Notes under the pieces: generated by a model
Seen by the model: the letters and a program-made list of their open reading frames with translations, nothing else
Told to the model about the DNA's origin: nothing
The model's database searches: none
Program-made: the position numbers and the translations under genes
Shown here: positions 18,251 through 27,391 of the stretch, in pieces
How positions within the stretch are numbered: the first letter of the stretch is position 1
Layout of the letters: every line of letters begins with the position of its first letter
From: an uncultured Cryomorphaceae bacterium
Lineage (GTDB): Bacteria; Bacteroidota; Bacteroidia; Flavobacteriales; Schleiferiaceae
Direction: 5' to 3'
Assembly (NCBI GenBank): GCA_913031435.1
Contig: CAJWFD010000003.1
Location: 36,528-100,527 of the forward strand
Length of the DNA stretch: 64,000 bases

Positions 18251-18292
18251 AAAAAAAAGCTGTGCGGTCTTTTAGGACCGCACAGCTTTATA
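18251..18292 (-). terminator. Terminator of the peroxiredoxin gene
   Basis: A 14-bp stem (arms at 18256-18269 and 18276-18289; core GCTGTGCGGTC) with a 6-base loop. Read leftward it is followed by eight T. Confidence 0.92.
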
Positions 18293-18307
18293 TGAGACGT
18301 AAAAAAA

Positions 18308-18937
18308 TTATTTTTTACTCATGTATTCAGCTACGCCTTCGTGACTTTCCTTCATGCCCTCTTGGCCTGGAGTCCAGTTTGCAGGACAAACTTCACCTTT
18401 TTCTTCGAAATATTGTAATGCATCAACCATACGCATTGCTTCATCTACCGATCTTCCTAATGGGAAGAAATTGACTAGTTGGTGCATGACAGTACCTTCT
18501 TTGTCAATCAAGAATAATCCACGGTAGGCAATCATCTCACCAGTGGCTTGAAGGTTACCATCATCATCATAAGACCACTCTCCGTTTAAAACATCGTAGT
18601 TGTGCGAGATTGTTTTATTGGTATCAGCAACGATAGGATAAGTGACTCCTTGGATGCCCCCTTGGTCTTTATCCATTTGCAACCAGCCCCAGTGGCTTTG
18701 CTCTGTATCTGTAGATACTGCAATAATTTCAACACCTTTAGAATTAAACTCCTCTTTACGCGCCTGAAAAGCATGTAATTCTGTAGGACAGACGAAAGTA
18801 AAATCTTTCGGATAGAATAATAACACTACGTATTTACCAGCGTAATCAGATAGTGTGAAGTTTTCAACGATTTCCTCGCCATTGATTACTGCTGATGCAG
18901 TAAAGTCAGGGGCTTTTTTTCCAACTAGTACAGCCAT
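18308..18937 (-). CDS. 2-Cys peroxiredoxin (AhpC/Prx1 type)
   Basis: 209 residues. Reduces H2O2 and organic peroxides in the cytoplasm. Peroxidatic Cys50 is in FYPKDFTFVCPTELHAFQ and resolving Cys184 in GEVCPANW, so it is a typical 2-Cys enzyme. The C-terminal YMSKK tail lacks a clear YF motif, suggesting a robust rather than easily over-oxidised form; this is inference. It has its own terminator and is convergent with a small thioredoxin gene. The start is unambiguous (MAVLVGKKAPDFTASAV). Confidence 0.95.
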   Translation of the reverse strand: MAVLVGKKAPDFTASAVINGEEIVENFTLSDYAGKYVVLLFYPKDFTFVCPTELHAFQARKEEFNSKGVEIIAVSTDTEQSHWGWLQMDKDQGGIQGVTYPIVADTNKTISHNYDVLNGEWSYDDDGNLQATGEMIAYRGLFLIDKEGTVMHQLVNFFPLGRSVDEAMRMVDALQYFEEKGEVCPANWTPGQEGMKESHEGVAEYMSKK

Positions 18938-19038
18938 TTTATTTTATCTTTTAATTGTGAGGTAAAAGTACAATAGACATCGTTTAGCTGGGTAATAAAG
19001 TTGTTAGGTTTTATCTATCTATGGTCCGATAAAATTGA

Positions 19039-19737
19039 TCAGAGCACAAACGCACTGAGTGTGATGCCTAAAGCAACGAACAAAAGTTTGATGGCGTTGA
19101 ATTGATGATTCGCAGCACTTTCAAACAAGATCGTAGTGCTAACATGTAATAATAAACCCGTGGCAATACCCAGAATCGGTATTGCGATACTCTTGAGCGC
19201 ACTAGTCTGCTCGGCAAAAAAAGCGCCTAATGGCGTACTGATAGCGAAGAGCACCAAACAGCTTATTACAGCAAGGTTTGATAGTTTTGCACTTCTTAGT
19301 GCGGAGGCTACAAGCAGCGCAATCGGCATTTTATGGAATGCGAGAGACCATAGAAAACCTTGTTGAAAGTCGGTATGATGCGCGTGGGAATGATCACTCT
19401 CTGCTCCCAGTGGCATACCTTCAATAAAGGAATGAATGAATAGACCGAGCAGTGGGAGTAAAGGCAGTCTGTGTTCATTTGAGTGAAAGTGGCCATGCTC
19501 TAAACCTTTACTCATGAAATCTAAGCAAAGTTGAATTCCAAATCCAAGTAATACCCACCAACCTGCCGTCGTTCCTGAACTGAAAACCTCAGGCATCATG
19601 TGAGTTACAATGGTTCCAAAAAGAAATGCGCCGGAAAATGCCAACAACATTTTAAAGGTGTTGCCATTCGTTTCTATTGCCCAGGAAGCGGCTCCTCCTA
19701 ATGCTACGCTGCCTAAAAGTACGATCCAAGTCATCAT
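19039..19737 (-). CDS. ZIP-family metal transporter
   Basis: 232 residues with about eight hydrophobic segments. Hallmarks: VTHMMPEVF in TM2, the His-rich loop SDHSHAHH, and metal-site helices HSFIEGMPLGAE and LAFHKMPIALLVASAL. Expected to import zinc or another divalent metal across the inner membrane. Its start overlaps the end of the upstream methyltransferase gene by four bases. It is followed by a 100-bp gap before the peroxiredoxin start. Confidence 0.92.
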   Translation of the reverse strand: MMTWIVLLGSVALGGAASWAIETNGNTFKMLLAFSGAFLFGTIVTHMMPEVFSSGTTAGWWVLLGFGIQLCLDFMSKGLEHGHFHSNEHRLPLLPLLGLFIHSFIEGMPLGAESDHSHAHHTDFQQGFLWSLAFHKMPIALLVASALRSAKLSNLAVISCLVLFAISTPLGAFFAEQTSALKSIAIPILGIATGLLLHVSTTILFESAANHQFNAIKLLFVALGITLSAFVL

Positions 19738-20474
19738 GATTCAATTGGTTTTTGAGCGATTATGATCATTCTATCACTGCTTTGTGGATCGTAATCACTT
19801 AAATAATAGTCTCCTTTGATGCCCACAACTTTTAAGCCTGCTTTAACCATTAACTGACTTAGTTCTACGGCTGAAAAAGCCTTCACACGCTCTTCAAAGT
19901 TAAATATTTCACAATCCTTTACGATACGGATGCTTTTTACTATCGTATCCTCCTCTAGGATTCTCGTAATAGAATAATGTGCCAATTCTGTTTGGACGCT
20001 ATTTTCTGGAACCAGATTCAACGCTATTTTAGCACTATTCATATAGTCTAATACCAGTTTACCGCCTGGACGCAATGAATTTGACATATTTGTGATGGCA
20101 GATTGATGCATGTCATCATTTTCGAAATAGCCAAAACTCGTAAAAAGATTGAAAATCCAGTCGCAAGAATCAACGGACAATGTCTCCAACATATTTCCTT
20201 TCTCAAAACGCAAATCCTTATGCTCAAACCTTCGAGCGTATTGTATACTTTCTTCACTCAGGTCAATTCCGACAGTTATTAATCCTTGCTCAGATAGTAC
20301 TTTTGCGTGTCTTCCTTTTCCACATGCCATGTCGAGTGCAGTCTGGCCAGGTATGACCTTCAAGTTGGAACACAGTTCTTCTATAAATCCGCGTGCTTCG
20401 TATTGATCCCGATGCTTATACAAATCGTGATAAAATTCCGTATTAAACCAAGTGGCATACCAAGGGTCAATCAT
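19734..20474 (-). CDS. Class I SAM-dependent methyltransferase
   Basis: 246 residues from ATG 20474; a TTG at 20483 would overlap the upstream gene. Motif I is TALDMACGKGRHAKVLSEQG, motif II region VGIDLSEESIQYA, and IFNLFTSFGYFENDDMH lies at the substrate side. The family is close to the small-molecule methyltransferases with an N-terminal PWYATWFNTEFYHDLYKHRD, common in Bacteroidota next to transport genes. Substrate unknown. Between TauE and ZIP genes in one unit. Confidence 0.88.
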   Translation of the reverse strand: MIDPWYATWFNTEFYHDLYKHRDQYEARGFIEELCSNLKVIPGQTALDMACGKGRHAKVLSEQGLITVGIDLSEESIQYARRFEHKDLRFEKGNMLETLSVDSCDWIFNLFTSFGYFENDDMHQSAITNMSNSLRPGGKLVLDYMNSAKIALNLVPENSVQTELAHYSITRILEEDTIVKSIRIVKDCEIFNFEERVKAFSAVELSQLMVKAGLKVVGIKGDYYLSDYDPQSSDRMIIIAQKPIES

Positions 20475-20475
20475 G

Positions 20476-21255
20476 TTATACAAGCTGTATTAGGTAGGGT
20501 TGAAACATTTTGATGATCGCGATTAAAATTACACCAATCAAAACTTTTCGTGTGATTGCGTTTGCTTTGGGATGTTGAATGATCTTTTTGGTACCAACCC
20601 ATGCTCCCATACTCGTCCCTAAAGCGAGTGAAAGTCCATAGGTCCATGCTATGGAACCACTCCAAGCGAAAATAATAAAAGCTGGAATAGTCATGATGAA
20701 GGCGGTAAACAGTTTCATGATGTTGCCATCTCTCAATGCGTATTTCGCCATCAAAACAGCTAACGATAAAAAGAAAATTCCAAAACCCATTTGAATAAAC
20801 CCTCCATAAAGACCTAAACCTAAAAAAGTCAACCAGGTTTTAATGTTTTTTCTATTCTTAGAACCGTCTGTCTGAATCAGCCATTTTTTTGGATTAAAGA
20901 GCATGGTAATCAGTAGGAAAATCATGATGATACCAATACTAATTCGCATCAGGTCTTCTGGTATATCCACGGCGAGCCATGCACCAGTGGCAGATCCTAT
21001 GATGATAGGAGGGAGAATAAAATAACTTTCTCTAAATAAGTATTTTACTCTTTTTGATTTTGGAAGGGAAGCCATAGCACTCGAGGTATGGAATATGGCT
21101 CCGACACGATTCGTAGCATTGGCAGTATTAGGGTCTAGTCCCACCCACATGAGCAGCGGTAAAGTTATGGCGGAGCCATTTCCTGCGACAGTATTTATTA
21201 TACCCGCAGCAAAGCCTCCAATGACTAATACAATTAATTGTGGCCATTCAATCAT
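20476..21255 (-). CDS. TauE/SafE family membrane permease
   Basis: 259 residues from ATG 21255 (MIEWPQLIVLVIGGFAAGI). ATG codons at 21285 and 21276 would add a short polar tail, and TAACTTTA just upstream of 21255 resembles a -7 element, so I prefer the shorter form. About eight TM helices in the two-fold TauE/SafE repeat; IINTVAGNGSAITLPLLMWVGL and GGFIQMGFGIFFL are the paired signature turns. Expected to move sulfonate, sulfite or a similar anion across the inner membrane. First gene of the TauE - methyltransferase - ZIP unit, one base before the methyltransferase. Confidence 0.9.
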   Translation of the reverse strand: MIEWPQLIVLVIGGFAAGIINTVAGNGSAITLPLLMWVGLDPNTANATNRVGAIFHTSSAMASLPKSKRVKYLFRESYFILPPIIIGSATGAWLAVDIPEDLMRISIGIIMIFLLITMLFNPKKWLIQTDGSKNRKNIKTWLTFLGLGLYGGFIQMGFGIFFLSLAVLMAKYALRDGNIMKLFTAFIMTIPAFIIFAWSGSIAWTYGLSLALGTSMGAWVGTKKIIQHPKANAITRKVLIGVILIAIIKMFQPYLIQLV

Positions 21256-21298
21256 GGCGCTAAAGTTAGCGTACATTTGTACCATAAACAGCTAAAGG

Positions 21299-22462
21299 GT
21301 GCCAGAAAACAAAGATTACCGCCTAGTAATAAAAACGCTCTTCGGGCTTGAGGATGTCCTCAGCAAAGAGTTACTCTCCTTAGGCGGAAGAGAGATTAAA
21401 ATATTAAATAGAGCAGTTTCTTGTGTGGGGGACCTTGGGTTCGTCTACAAGATCAACATAGGCCTGAGGACCGGATTGCGTGTTCTATTGCCTTTAGCAG
21501 AGTTTAAGATGGACTCTGTGGATGAATACTACGATAAATTAGTAGATATTCCTTGGGAGAAACACTTTGGTTTAGACAAGACCTTTGCCGTGGATGTGGT
21601 TGGAACGAATGAATTGCTCAACCACAGTAGTTTCGCGGGTTTAAAAGCTAAAGACGCCATTGTAGATAGGTTTAGATCCCAGACAGGCGATCGTCCATCT
21701 GTAGGAAGAGTCGGACCAGATGTACCTGTCCACATTCATATTTATTATGACACCATAAGAGTATATTTAGACTCTTCAGGAGAGTCCCTGCATAAACGTG
21801 GTTACAGATTAGCTGCAGCCCATGCTCCAATAAACGAAGTTCTAGCCGCCGGAATTATTCTTCACAGTAAGTGGAATGGGGGTATGCCAGTATTGGATCC
21901 AATGTGTGGTTCAGGAACTTTTCTTGTCGAAGCAGCCTTAATAGCACACAACATGCCGGCAAATGTTTATCGTGACTCATTTGGCTTTACCAAATGGCTA
22001 GACTACGATGCGGAGCTTTACGAGACCATTAAAAATGGGATGTTAAAACGTGCAAAAGAGTACGATGGAAAGATCTTTGGCAGAGACCTCGATACGTTTG
22101 CTCTTGACGCGGCCGCAGATAATATCGAACGTTCTCTTTTTGATGATGTTATTAGATTGAAGCGAGCGGATTTCTTCACAACGGAAGCTCCGGCAAGCAA
22201 AGGATTGATGTTGGTTAACCCACCCTACAATGTTAGAATTGCAGCAGATACCCATGAGTTTTATAAGCAAATGGGCGATACGTTAAAACAACATTATGCA
22301 GGTTGGGAAGTGTTTTGGATTACGTCCGACCTTGAAGCAATTAAAAGTATTGGTTTGCGTCCATCTAATAAATGGAGTTTATATAATGGCGAGCTAGAAT
22401 GCAAATTGTTAAGGTTTAGTATGTATGAAGGAACTAAAAAAGTTCATAAATTGAATCCTTAA
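21299..22462 (+). CDS. THUMP-domain 23S rRNA methyltransferase (RlmL/YpsC-like)
   Basis: 387 residues from GTG 21299 (MPENKDYRLVIKTLFGLEDVL). N-terminal THUMP-type RNA-binding part, then a Rossmann methyltransferase domain with motif I LDPMCGSGTFLVEAALIA and motif IV NPPYNVRI, typical of N2-guanine methylation. It corresponds to the N-terminal half of E. coli RlmL (m2G2445 of 23S rRNA), as in B. subtilis YpsC. No second RlmK-like half is fused. Divergent from the TauE gene. Confidence 0.9.
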   Translation: MPENKDYRLVIKTLFGLEDVLSKELLSLGGREIKILNRAVSCVGDLGFVYKINIGLRTGLRVLLPLAEFKMDSVDEYYDKLVDIPWEKHFGLDKTFAVDVVGTNELLNHSSFAGLKAKDAIVDRFRSQTGDRPSVGRVGPDVPVHIHIYYDTIRVYLDSSGESLHKRGYRLAAAHAPINEVLAAGIILHSKWNGGMPVLDPMCGSGTFLVEAALIAHNMPANVYRDSFGFTKWLDYDAELYETIKNGMLKRAKEYDGKIFGRDLDTFALDAAADNIERSLFDDVIRLKRADFFTTEAPASKGLMLVNPPYNVRIAADTHEFYKQMGDTLKQHYAGWEVFWITSDLEAIKSIGLRPSNKWSLYNGELECKLLRFSMYEGTKKVHKLNP

Positions 22463-22472
22463 AACCTTGATT

Positions 22473-23372
22473 ATGCGCCCATTTCTAGCTACGGTCCTCT
22501 TTCTATTCTGTTCTTCATTGTTTGCTCAAAATTACAGCAGCAACTACCGTAGGGTTAGTCGTGAAGTAGAGAAAGTAATGTCTATTTCGTCTGATATCAT
22601 GGATGGTGTCATGACTTATGACAAGAAGAAAAAAGTGAATGCTTTAGTTGCGTTACAGTTTGATATTTGGAGAAAAAGCAAACGATCCTTTGCGAGACTT
22701 GATGAGGATTCTGAAGCACAACTTCTTGCTGTGACAACGGAAAACATTCAGTCTATAGTAGAAATTAATGACGGACAATTGCAAGCGTGGTTAGAGGACG
22801 ACATACGATCTGATTACGGACATACTTATGTTGCCGTTTTAGGTCAACTCTACGGTGAGGTTCTTCATGAATTAGAAGTATATGCAACGCAAAATGAGGT
22901 AAATGTTAGGGCTTCAGATATTGTAGAAAGGTTCGAGGCTCAATTGAATCTATTGGCCTATACTACGGAGTTAAAAAAAGGAGCATCTTCCGTAGATAGC
23001 TTGATTGTAGTTTTAAAAAACGAAATTGGCCGTACGGATCTTTCGGTGATGTATAAGACCCAAAAAGAAATAGTAAAAGCCTTAAGTAAACACTTACGTG
23101 GTCGTGGAGAAGAGCTGTTTTACAACGGCCAAACGGATTTACATGAGGCGTATCAGAAATATTACTTTGGACTATTGGAATTGGCATCGGCTGATCTTTT
23201 AGCGGACCTGACCAAGATGAAATACGACTTGGTAGAGTCTAGCAGTATCGCTGCTTCCACGGAGTCAAGTACAAGAAGAACATTAAGTTTCTTCGATAAT
23301 GAAAGGAAATTACTCGCTAAAAGAGAGGCTCGCTTTGTGAATAGAAACCTTCCTAAGGCGCCGAAAAAATAG
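22473..23372 (+). CDS. Secreted helical protein of unknown function
   Basis: 299 residues from ATG 22473 (MRPFLATVLFLFCSSLFAQ), a clear Sec signal peptide cut after FAQ. The mature part is almost all helix with heptad-like stretches (VERFEAQLNLLAYTTELKKG; KTQKEIVKALSKHLRGRGEE) and a Lys-rich C-terminus (NLPKAPKK). No cysteine remains after the signal. Periplasmic and probably coiled-coil. I do not recognise the family. It is followed without a gap by priA (TAG then ATG), so the two are co-transcribed. Confidence 0.75.
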   Translation: MRPFLATVLFLFCSSLFAQNYSSNYRRVSREVEKVMSISSDIMDGVMTYDKKKKVNALVALQFDIWRKSKRSFARLDEDSEAQLLAVTTENIQSIVEINDGQLQAWLEDDIRSDYGHTYVAVLGQLYGEVLHELEVYATQNEVNVRASDIVERFEAQLNLLAYTTELKKGASSVDSLIVVLKNEIGRTDLSVMYKTQKEIVKALSKHLRGRGEELFYNGQTDLHEAYQKYYFGLLELASADLLADLTKMKYDLVESSSIAASTESSTRRTLSFFDNERKLLAKREARFVNRNLPKAPKK

Positions 23373-25802
23373 ATGCTTGTTGCTGAAGTCATTCTTCCAT
23401 TACCATTAGATAAACTATTCCATTATGCTATTCCAGCGGAGTGTGATCAGAAAGTAGCCTCTGGAATGAGGGTTCTTGTACAATTTGGTAAACGCAAGGA
23501 ATATTCAGCACTTGTGGTAAGGGTTCTAGAGGCTCCGGCAGATACCTCCTTGAAGTTTATCATCAATGTACTTGATGAGCAGCCTGTGGTGCTGGAAGAG
23601 CAGCTTCTTCAGTGGTCGTGGATGTCAAGTTATTATATGTCTCCTGTCGGGGATGTAATGAATGCAGCGCTTCCTCCAGGTTTGAAGTTGTCCTCCCAAA
23701 GTATTTTAGTTTTAGATCCAGAGGTGTTACCTGATGAGGGACGGATGACGGATCACCTCTATAGATTATATGGCGCCCTGCAATCTAATGATAAGCTCAC
23801 ATTAGAGCAGGTAGGAGATATTTGCGAAACTAAAAACCCAATGCCACTTGTTCAAAAAGCGTTAGAGCAGGGCTGGGCATTACTTGAAGAAGAGCTTAAA
23901 AAGGTTGCTAAAGCCAAGCGCAGGAAGCTTGTACGTATTCATTCTGATTACATAAATGACCTTGACGCTGCATTTGCAAAAACCCATAGATCGGAGCTAC
24001 AAACAACAGCATTGCTGACTCTAGTGGCAGCTTGTGGTAGTGATAACGTGTTTCAGGATAAAAGAGCCTTACAAGTAAAACATAATCTTGGAAGTGCATA
24101 CTTTTTAGCCTTGGCGAAAAAAGGGATTTCCGAGGAAATTGAAGAGATAGACGGAACTACAGCCGCTTCATCCCCTGATACAGAAATACAATTAAATGCT
24201 TCTCAAATCCAAGCTTTGGAGGAGGTGAAAGATGGTTTTGAAGCCTCCAAGCCGGTAGTTTTGCATGGTGTTACCGCTTCAGGTAAGACCGAGATTTATA
24301 TAGAACTCATCAAGGACGCGTTTAAAAATAATAAGCGAGTTTTATATTTATTACCGGAGATAGCCTTGACTACTCAGCTTATTTCACGTTTAAGAATTCA
24401 CTTTACCGTAGCGGTCAGTCATTCTAGGTTTACCCCAGCAGAGCGCCTTGCTGCATGGCGAGAGTCTCTTACCAGAGACGAGCCGTTGCTAGTCATAGGA
24501 GCAAGGTCGGCCTTGTTCATGCCCCTTCCTGATTTAGGTCTGATCATCGTTGATGAGGAGCATGAAAGTAGTTTTAAGCAATACGAACCTTCACCAAGGT
24601 ATCATGCTAGGGATACCGCGGTTTGGATGGCAAATCAACATAGGTGCCCAATTTTACTAGGATCAGCAACCCCAAGTCTTGATAGTATGTATAATGCCCA
24701 ACAGGGACGTTATCATTTAGTCCAGCTCTTCAAGCGTTTCTACACTGCTCCTTTGCCAGAATTAGAGGTAGTTGATATGCTAGGAGCTAAACAACGTAAA
24801 GAAGTCAAGGGAAATTTCTCCATAGAGCTTATTGATGCCATGCGCGAATCGTTAAGTAAGAAAGAGATTATCATTTTGTTTCAAAACCGACGCGGTTTCA
24901 GCACCTTCCAGCAATGCCAAACCTGCAGCCACGTAGAAGGATGTACGAGATGTGATGTGTCGTTAACCTATCACAAGGCCCCGCAACAATTAAAATGTCA
25001 TTATTGTGGATACCAAATACCTCCAGTGATGAAATGTAGCTCATGTGGCGGTGAGAGTGTATTACACAAAGGATTTGGAACGGAACAAATAGCAGAAGAA
25101 GCCGTGGAGTTGTTTCCTAAAGCTTCAGTGAAAAGAATGGACTTAGATACGACCAGGGGGAAGCATGCTTTTGGTGATTTAATACGTTCTGTAGAAAATG
25201 GTGAAGTTGATATTTTGGTTGGGACCCAGATGGTCACAAAAGGTTTAGATTTTGATCGGGTGGGCTTGGTTGGTATAATGAGCGCCGACAACTTGTTAAG
25301 CTATCCCGATTTCCGAGCAAATGAACGGGCGTTCCAGGTTATAGAGCAGGTAAGCGGGAGAACTGGAAGAAGAACCGCCAGGGGTAAGGTGGTCGTTCAG
25401 GCCATGAAGCCCAAGCACTCCATTATTCAAATGGCCATGAACCATGACTTTAATGGAATGATGGAAAAAGAATTGGCGGTAAGAAGAGAATTTGGATATC
25501 CGCCGTTTCTTAGATTGATTACCATTACTTTAAAACACAGAGATCAAAACTTATTACAACGTGCTTCAAAAGATTTTGCTCGTTCGTTACATAGTAAAAT
25601 AGGTGATCGTTTTTTAGGCCCTGAATTCGCACCTATTGCTCGGTTAAAAAACCTTTACCAGATGCAAATTATTGTCAAAGTAGAAAAGGGTACCGTCGGT
25701 GTGAAAGTTCGAGAGCGAATCAAGAAATGTCACCAGCAAATATTGCTAAGTCCAGATTATAATAGAGTGAGGGTACAATTCGATGTGGATCCTAATTCAT
25801 AG
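23373..25802 (+). CDS. priA: Primosomal replication restart helicase PriA
   Basis: 809 residues. PriA recognises stalled forks and loads the replicative helicase. Order seen: N-terminal DNA-binding domain (LFHYAIPAECDQKVASGMRV), Walker A LHGVTASGKTEIYIELI, Walker B IIVDEEHESSFKQYEPSPRY, LLGSATPSLDS, and the two zinc-binding cysteine clusters (CQTCSHVEGCTRC and CHYCGYQ...CSSCGG). Helicase motifs GFGTEQIAEE and VGTQMVTKGLDFDRV follow. Length and motifs complete. Confidence 0.97.
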   Translation: MLVAEVILPLPLDKLFHYAIPAECDQKVASGMRVLVQFGKRKEYSALVVRVLEAPADTSLKFIINVLDEQPVVLEEQLLQWSWMSSYYMSPVGDVMNAALPPGLKLSSQSILVLDPEVLPDEGRMTDHLYRLYGALQSNDKLTLEQVGDICETKNPMPLVQKALEQGWALLEEELKKVAKAKRRKLVRIHSDYINDLDAAFAKTHRSELQTTALLTLVAACGSDNVFQDKRALQVKHNLGSAYFLALAKKGISEEIEEIDGTTAASSPDTEIQLNASQIQALEEVKDGFEASKPVVLHGVTASGKTEIYIELIKDAFKNNKRVLYLLPEIALTTQLISRLRIHFTVAVSHSRFTPAERLAAWRESLTRDEPLLVIGARSALFMPLPDLGLIIVDEEHESSFKQYEPSPRYHARDTAVWMANQHRCPILLGSATPSLDSMYNAQQGRYHLVQLFKRFYTAPLPELEVVDMLGAKQRKEVKGNFSIELIDAMRESLSKKEIIILFQNRRGFSTFQQCQTCSHVEGCTRCDVSLTYHKAPQQLKCHYCGYQIPPVMKCSSCGGESVLHKGFGTEQIAEEAVELFPKASVKRMDLDTTRGKHAFGDLIRSVENGEVDILVGTQMVTKGLDFDRVGLVGIMSADNLLSYPDFRANERAFQVIEQVSGRTGRRTARGKVVVQAMKPKHSIIQMAMNHDFNGMMEKELAVRREFGYPPFLRLITITLKHRDQNLLQRASKDFARSLHSKIGDRFLGPEFAPIARLKNLYQMQIIVKVEKGTVGVKVRERIKKCHQQILLSPDYNRVRVQFDVDPNS

Positions 25803-25824
25803 CACCTCATGATCCTAACACATT

Positions 25825-26493
25825 TTATATAAAGGGATCGAAGGTACTCGGGGTTTTTGCAATAATGTTAACCAGCTCTTTTGTGGTTGGATGTTCAAAG
25901 GTCAAATTTCTAGAATGAAGGCATATGCTTTTGTCTCTTTCTCCTCTTCGTGCTCCGTATTTCACATCTCCTTTAACAGGATGTCCTATCGCACTGAATT
26001 GTGCTCTGATTTGGTGATGTCTTCCCGTATGCAGGTCAATTTCCACCAGCGAATATCGATCACCTGTGTTTAGTACTTTGAAAGATAATAGTGCTTCTTT
26101 GGCTTCTGGCTCAGGTCTTTTAAAGACAGTGGATTTATTGGTTTTACTATTTTTCTTAAGATAATGTTGTAGATCTCTGCCATCTTCAATTTTGCCTTCT
26201 ACCAGCGCCCAATACTGCTTTTTTGTTTCTCTATTTTTAAAGGCAGCGTTCATGCGTTCTAATCCTTTAGAGGTGCGCGCAAAAAGCACAATACCTGTAG
26301 TAGGTCGGTCAAGACGATGGATCACCCCACAGAATACGTTTCCAGGTTTGTTGTATTTATCTTTGATGTAGGTTTTGATCAGATCAGGGAGTGGTTTATC
26401 ACCGGTTTTATCACCTTGAACAAGGTCTCCAGCTCGCTTATTTAGAGCAATTAGGTGATTGTCCTCGTAAAGTATGTCTAATAGTTCCCCCAA
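25825..26493 (-). CDS. RluA-family pseudouridine synthase
   Basis: 222 residues, catalytic domain only with no S4 domain. Active-site HRLDRPTTGIVLFART contains the catalytic Asp; YWALVEGKIED, YSLVEIDLHTGRHHQIRAQF and GHPVKGDVKYG are the other family motifs. It modifies uridine in rRNA or tRNA; the exact site cannot be told from sequence. It lies two bases downstream of panB and converges with priA. Confidence 0.93.
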   Translation of the reverse strand: MGELLDILYEDNHLIALNKRAGDLVQGDKTGDKPLPDLIKTYIKDKYNKPGNVFCGVIHRLDRPTTGIVLFARTSKGLERMNAAFKNRETKKQYWALVEGKIEDGRDLQHYLKKNSKTNKSTVFKRPEPEAKEALLSFKVLNTGDRYSLVEIDLHTGRHHQIRAQFSAIGHPVKGDVKYGARRGERDKSICLHSRNLTFEHPTTKELVNIIAKTPSTFDPFI

Positions 26494-26495
26494 TT

Positions 26496-27320
26496 TTAAC
26501 TTGGATAGCTTTCGTTGTCATTCGGGAAATCAACTGATTTTACATCTCGCACGTATTGTCCAATGGCCCCTGTGATCTCCTCATAAAGGTTAAGGTAGCG
26601 TCTTAAGAATCTAGGGTGAAACTCATGTGTCATTCCAATGAGATCATGAAAAACCAGAACTTGACCATCAACTCCAGGACCAGCACCTATTCCAATGACA
26701 GGAATGGATAACATGTCTGCTACCTCCTTCGCTAATGGTGCAGGAACTTTCTCTAGAACTATGCCGAAGCAGCCTGCGGCTTGTAAAGCTAAAGCGTCCT
26801 CTTTTAATTTATTAGCTTCTTCTTCTTCCTTCGCTCGAACACTATAGGTGCCAAACTTATAAATGGACTGCGGAGTAAGTCCAAGATGGCCCATTACGGG
26901 TATTCCAGCCGTAAGAATACGCTCTATTCCTTCAATGATCTCTATACCACCTTCAAGTTTTATAGCATGTCCACCGCTCTCTTTCATTACACGAATGGCT
27001 GAAATAAGGGCCTCTTTTGAATTGCCTTGATAGGTTCCAAATGGCAAGTCGACGACGACTAGGGCACGATCAACTGCTTTAATTACGCTAGAGGCGTGGT
27101 ATATCATTTGATCCAAAGTAATAGGTAGGGTCGTTTCATGACCGGCCATCACATTGGATGCACTGTCTCCAACGAGTATGCAATCCACCCCAGCGGCATC
27201 CACCATTTTAGCCATGGTAAAGTCATAGGCGGTCAACATCGAGATTTTCTCGCCTTGATCTTTCATCTGCTGAAGGCTGTGGGTAGTAACCTTTTTAAAT
27301 TCTTTCATTGCAACGGACAT
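26496..27320 (-). CDS. panB: Ketopantoate hydroxymethyltransferase
   Basis: 274 residues. PanB makes 2-dehydropantoate from 3-methyl-2-oxobutanoate and methylene-THF in the pantothenate/CoA pathway. TIM barrel with [40 protein letters not shown] (metal-binding Asp), [15 protein letters not shown] and [21 protein letters not shown]. Full length. The start at 27320 gives [16 protein letters not shown]; an internal ATG at 27308 is also possible. Confidence 0.97.
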   Translation of the reverse strand: MSVAMKEFKKVTTHSLQQMKDQGEKISMLTAYDFTMAKMVDAAGVDCILVGDSASNVMAGHETTLPITLDQMIYHASSVIKAVDRALVVVDLPFGTYQGNSKEALISAIRVMKESGGHAIKLEGGIEIIEGIERILTAGIPVMGHLGLTPQSIYKFGTYSVRAKEEEEANKLKEDALALQAAGCFGIVLEKVPAPLAKEVADMLSIPVIGIGAGPGVDGQVLVFHDLIGMTHEFHPRFLRRYLNLYEEITGAIGQYVRDVKSVDFPNDNESYPS

Positions 27321-27377
27321 ACTGCACGGTTTTTGTTAAATAACGCTACAAAGAAAAGCAACTCAACCCATAGGTTG

Positions 27378-27385
27378 TATTTTTG
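27378..27385 (+). promoter_or_regulatory. -7 promoter element of the DUF4249 gene
   Basis: TATTTTTG, perfect TAnnTTTG, ending six bases before ATG 27392. Confidence 0.55.
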
Positions 27386-27391
27386 AGCGAT

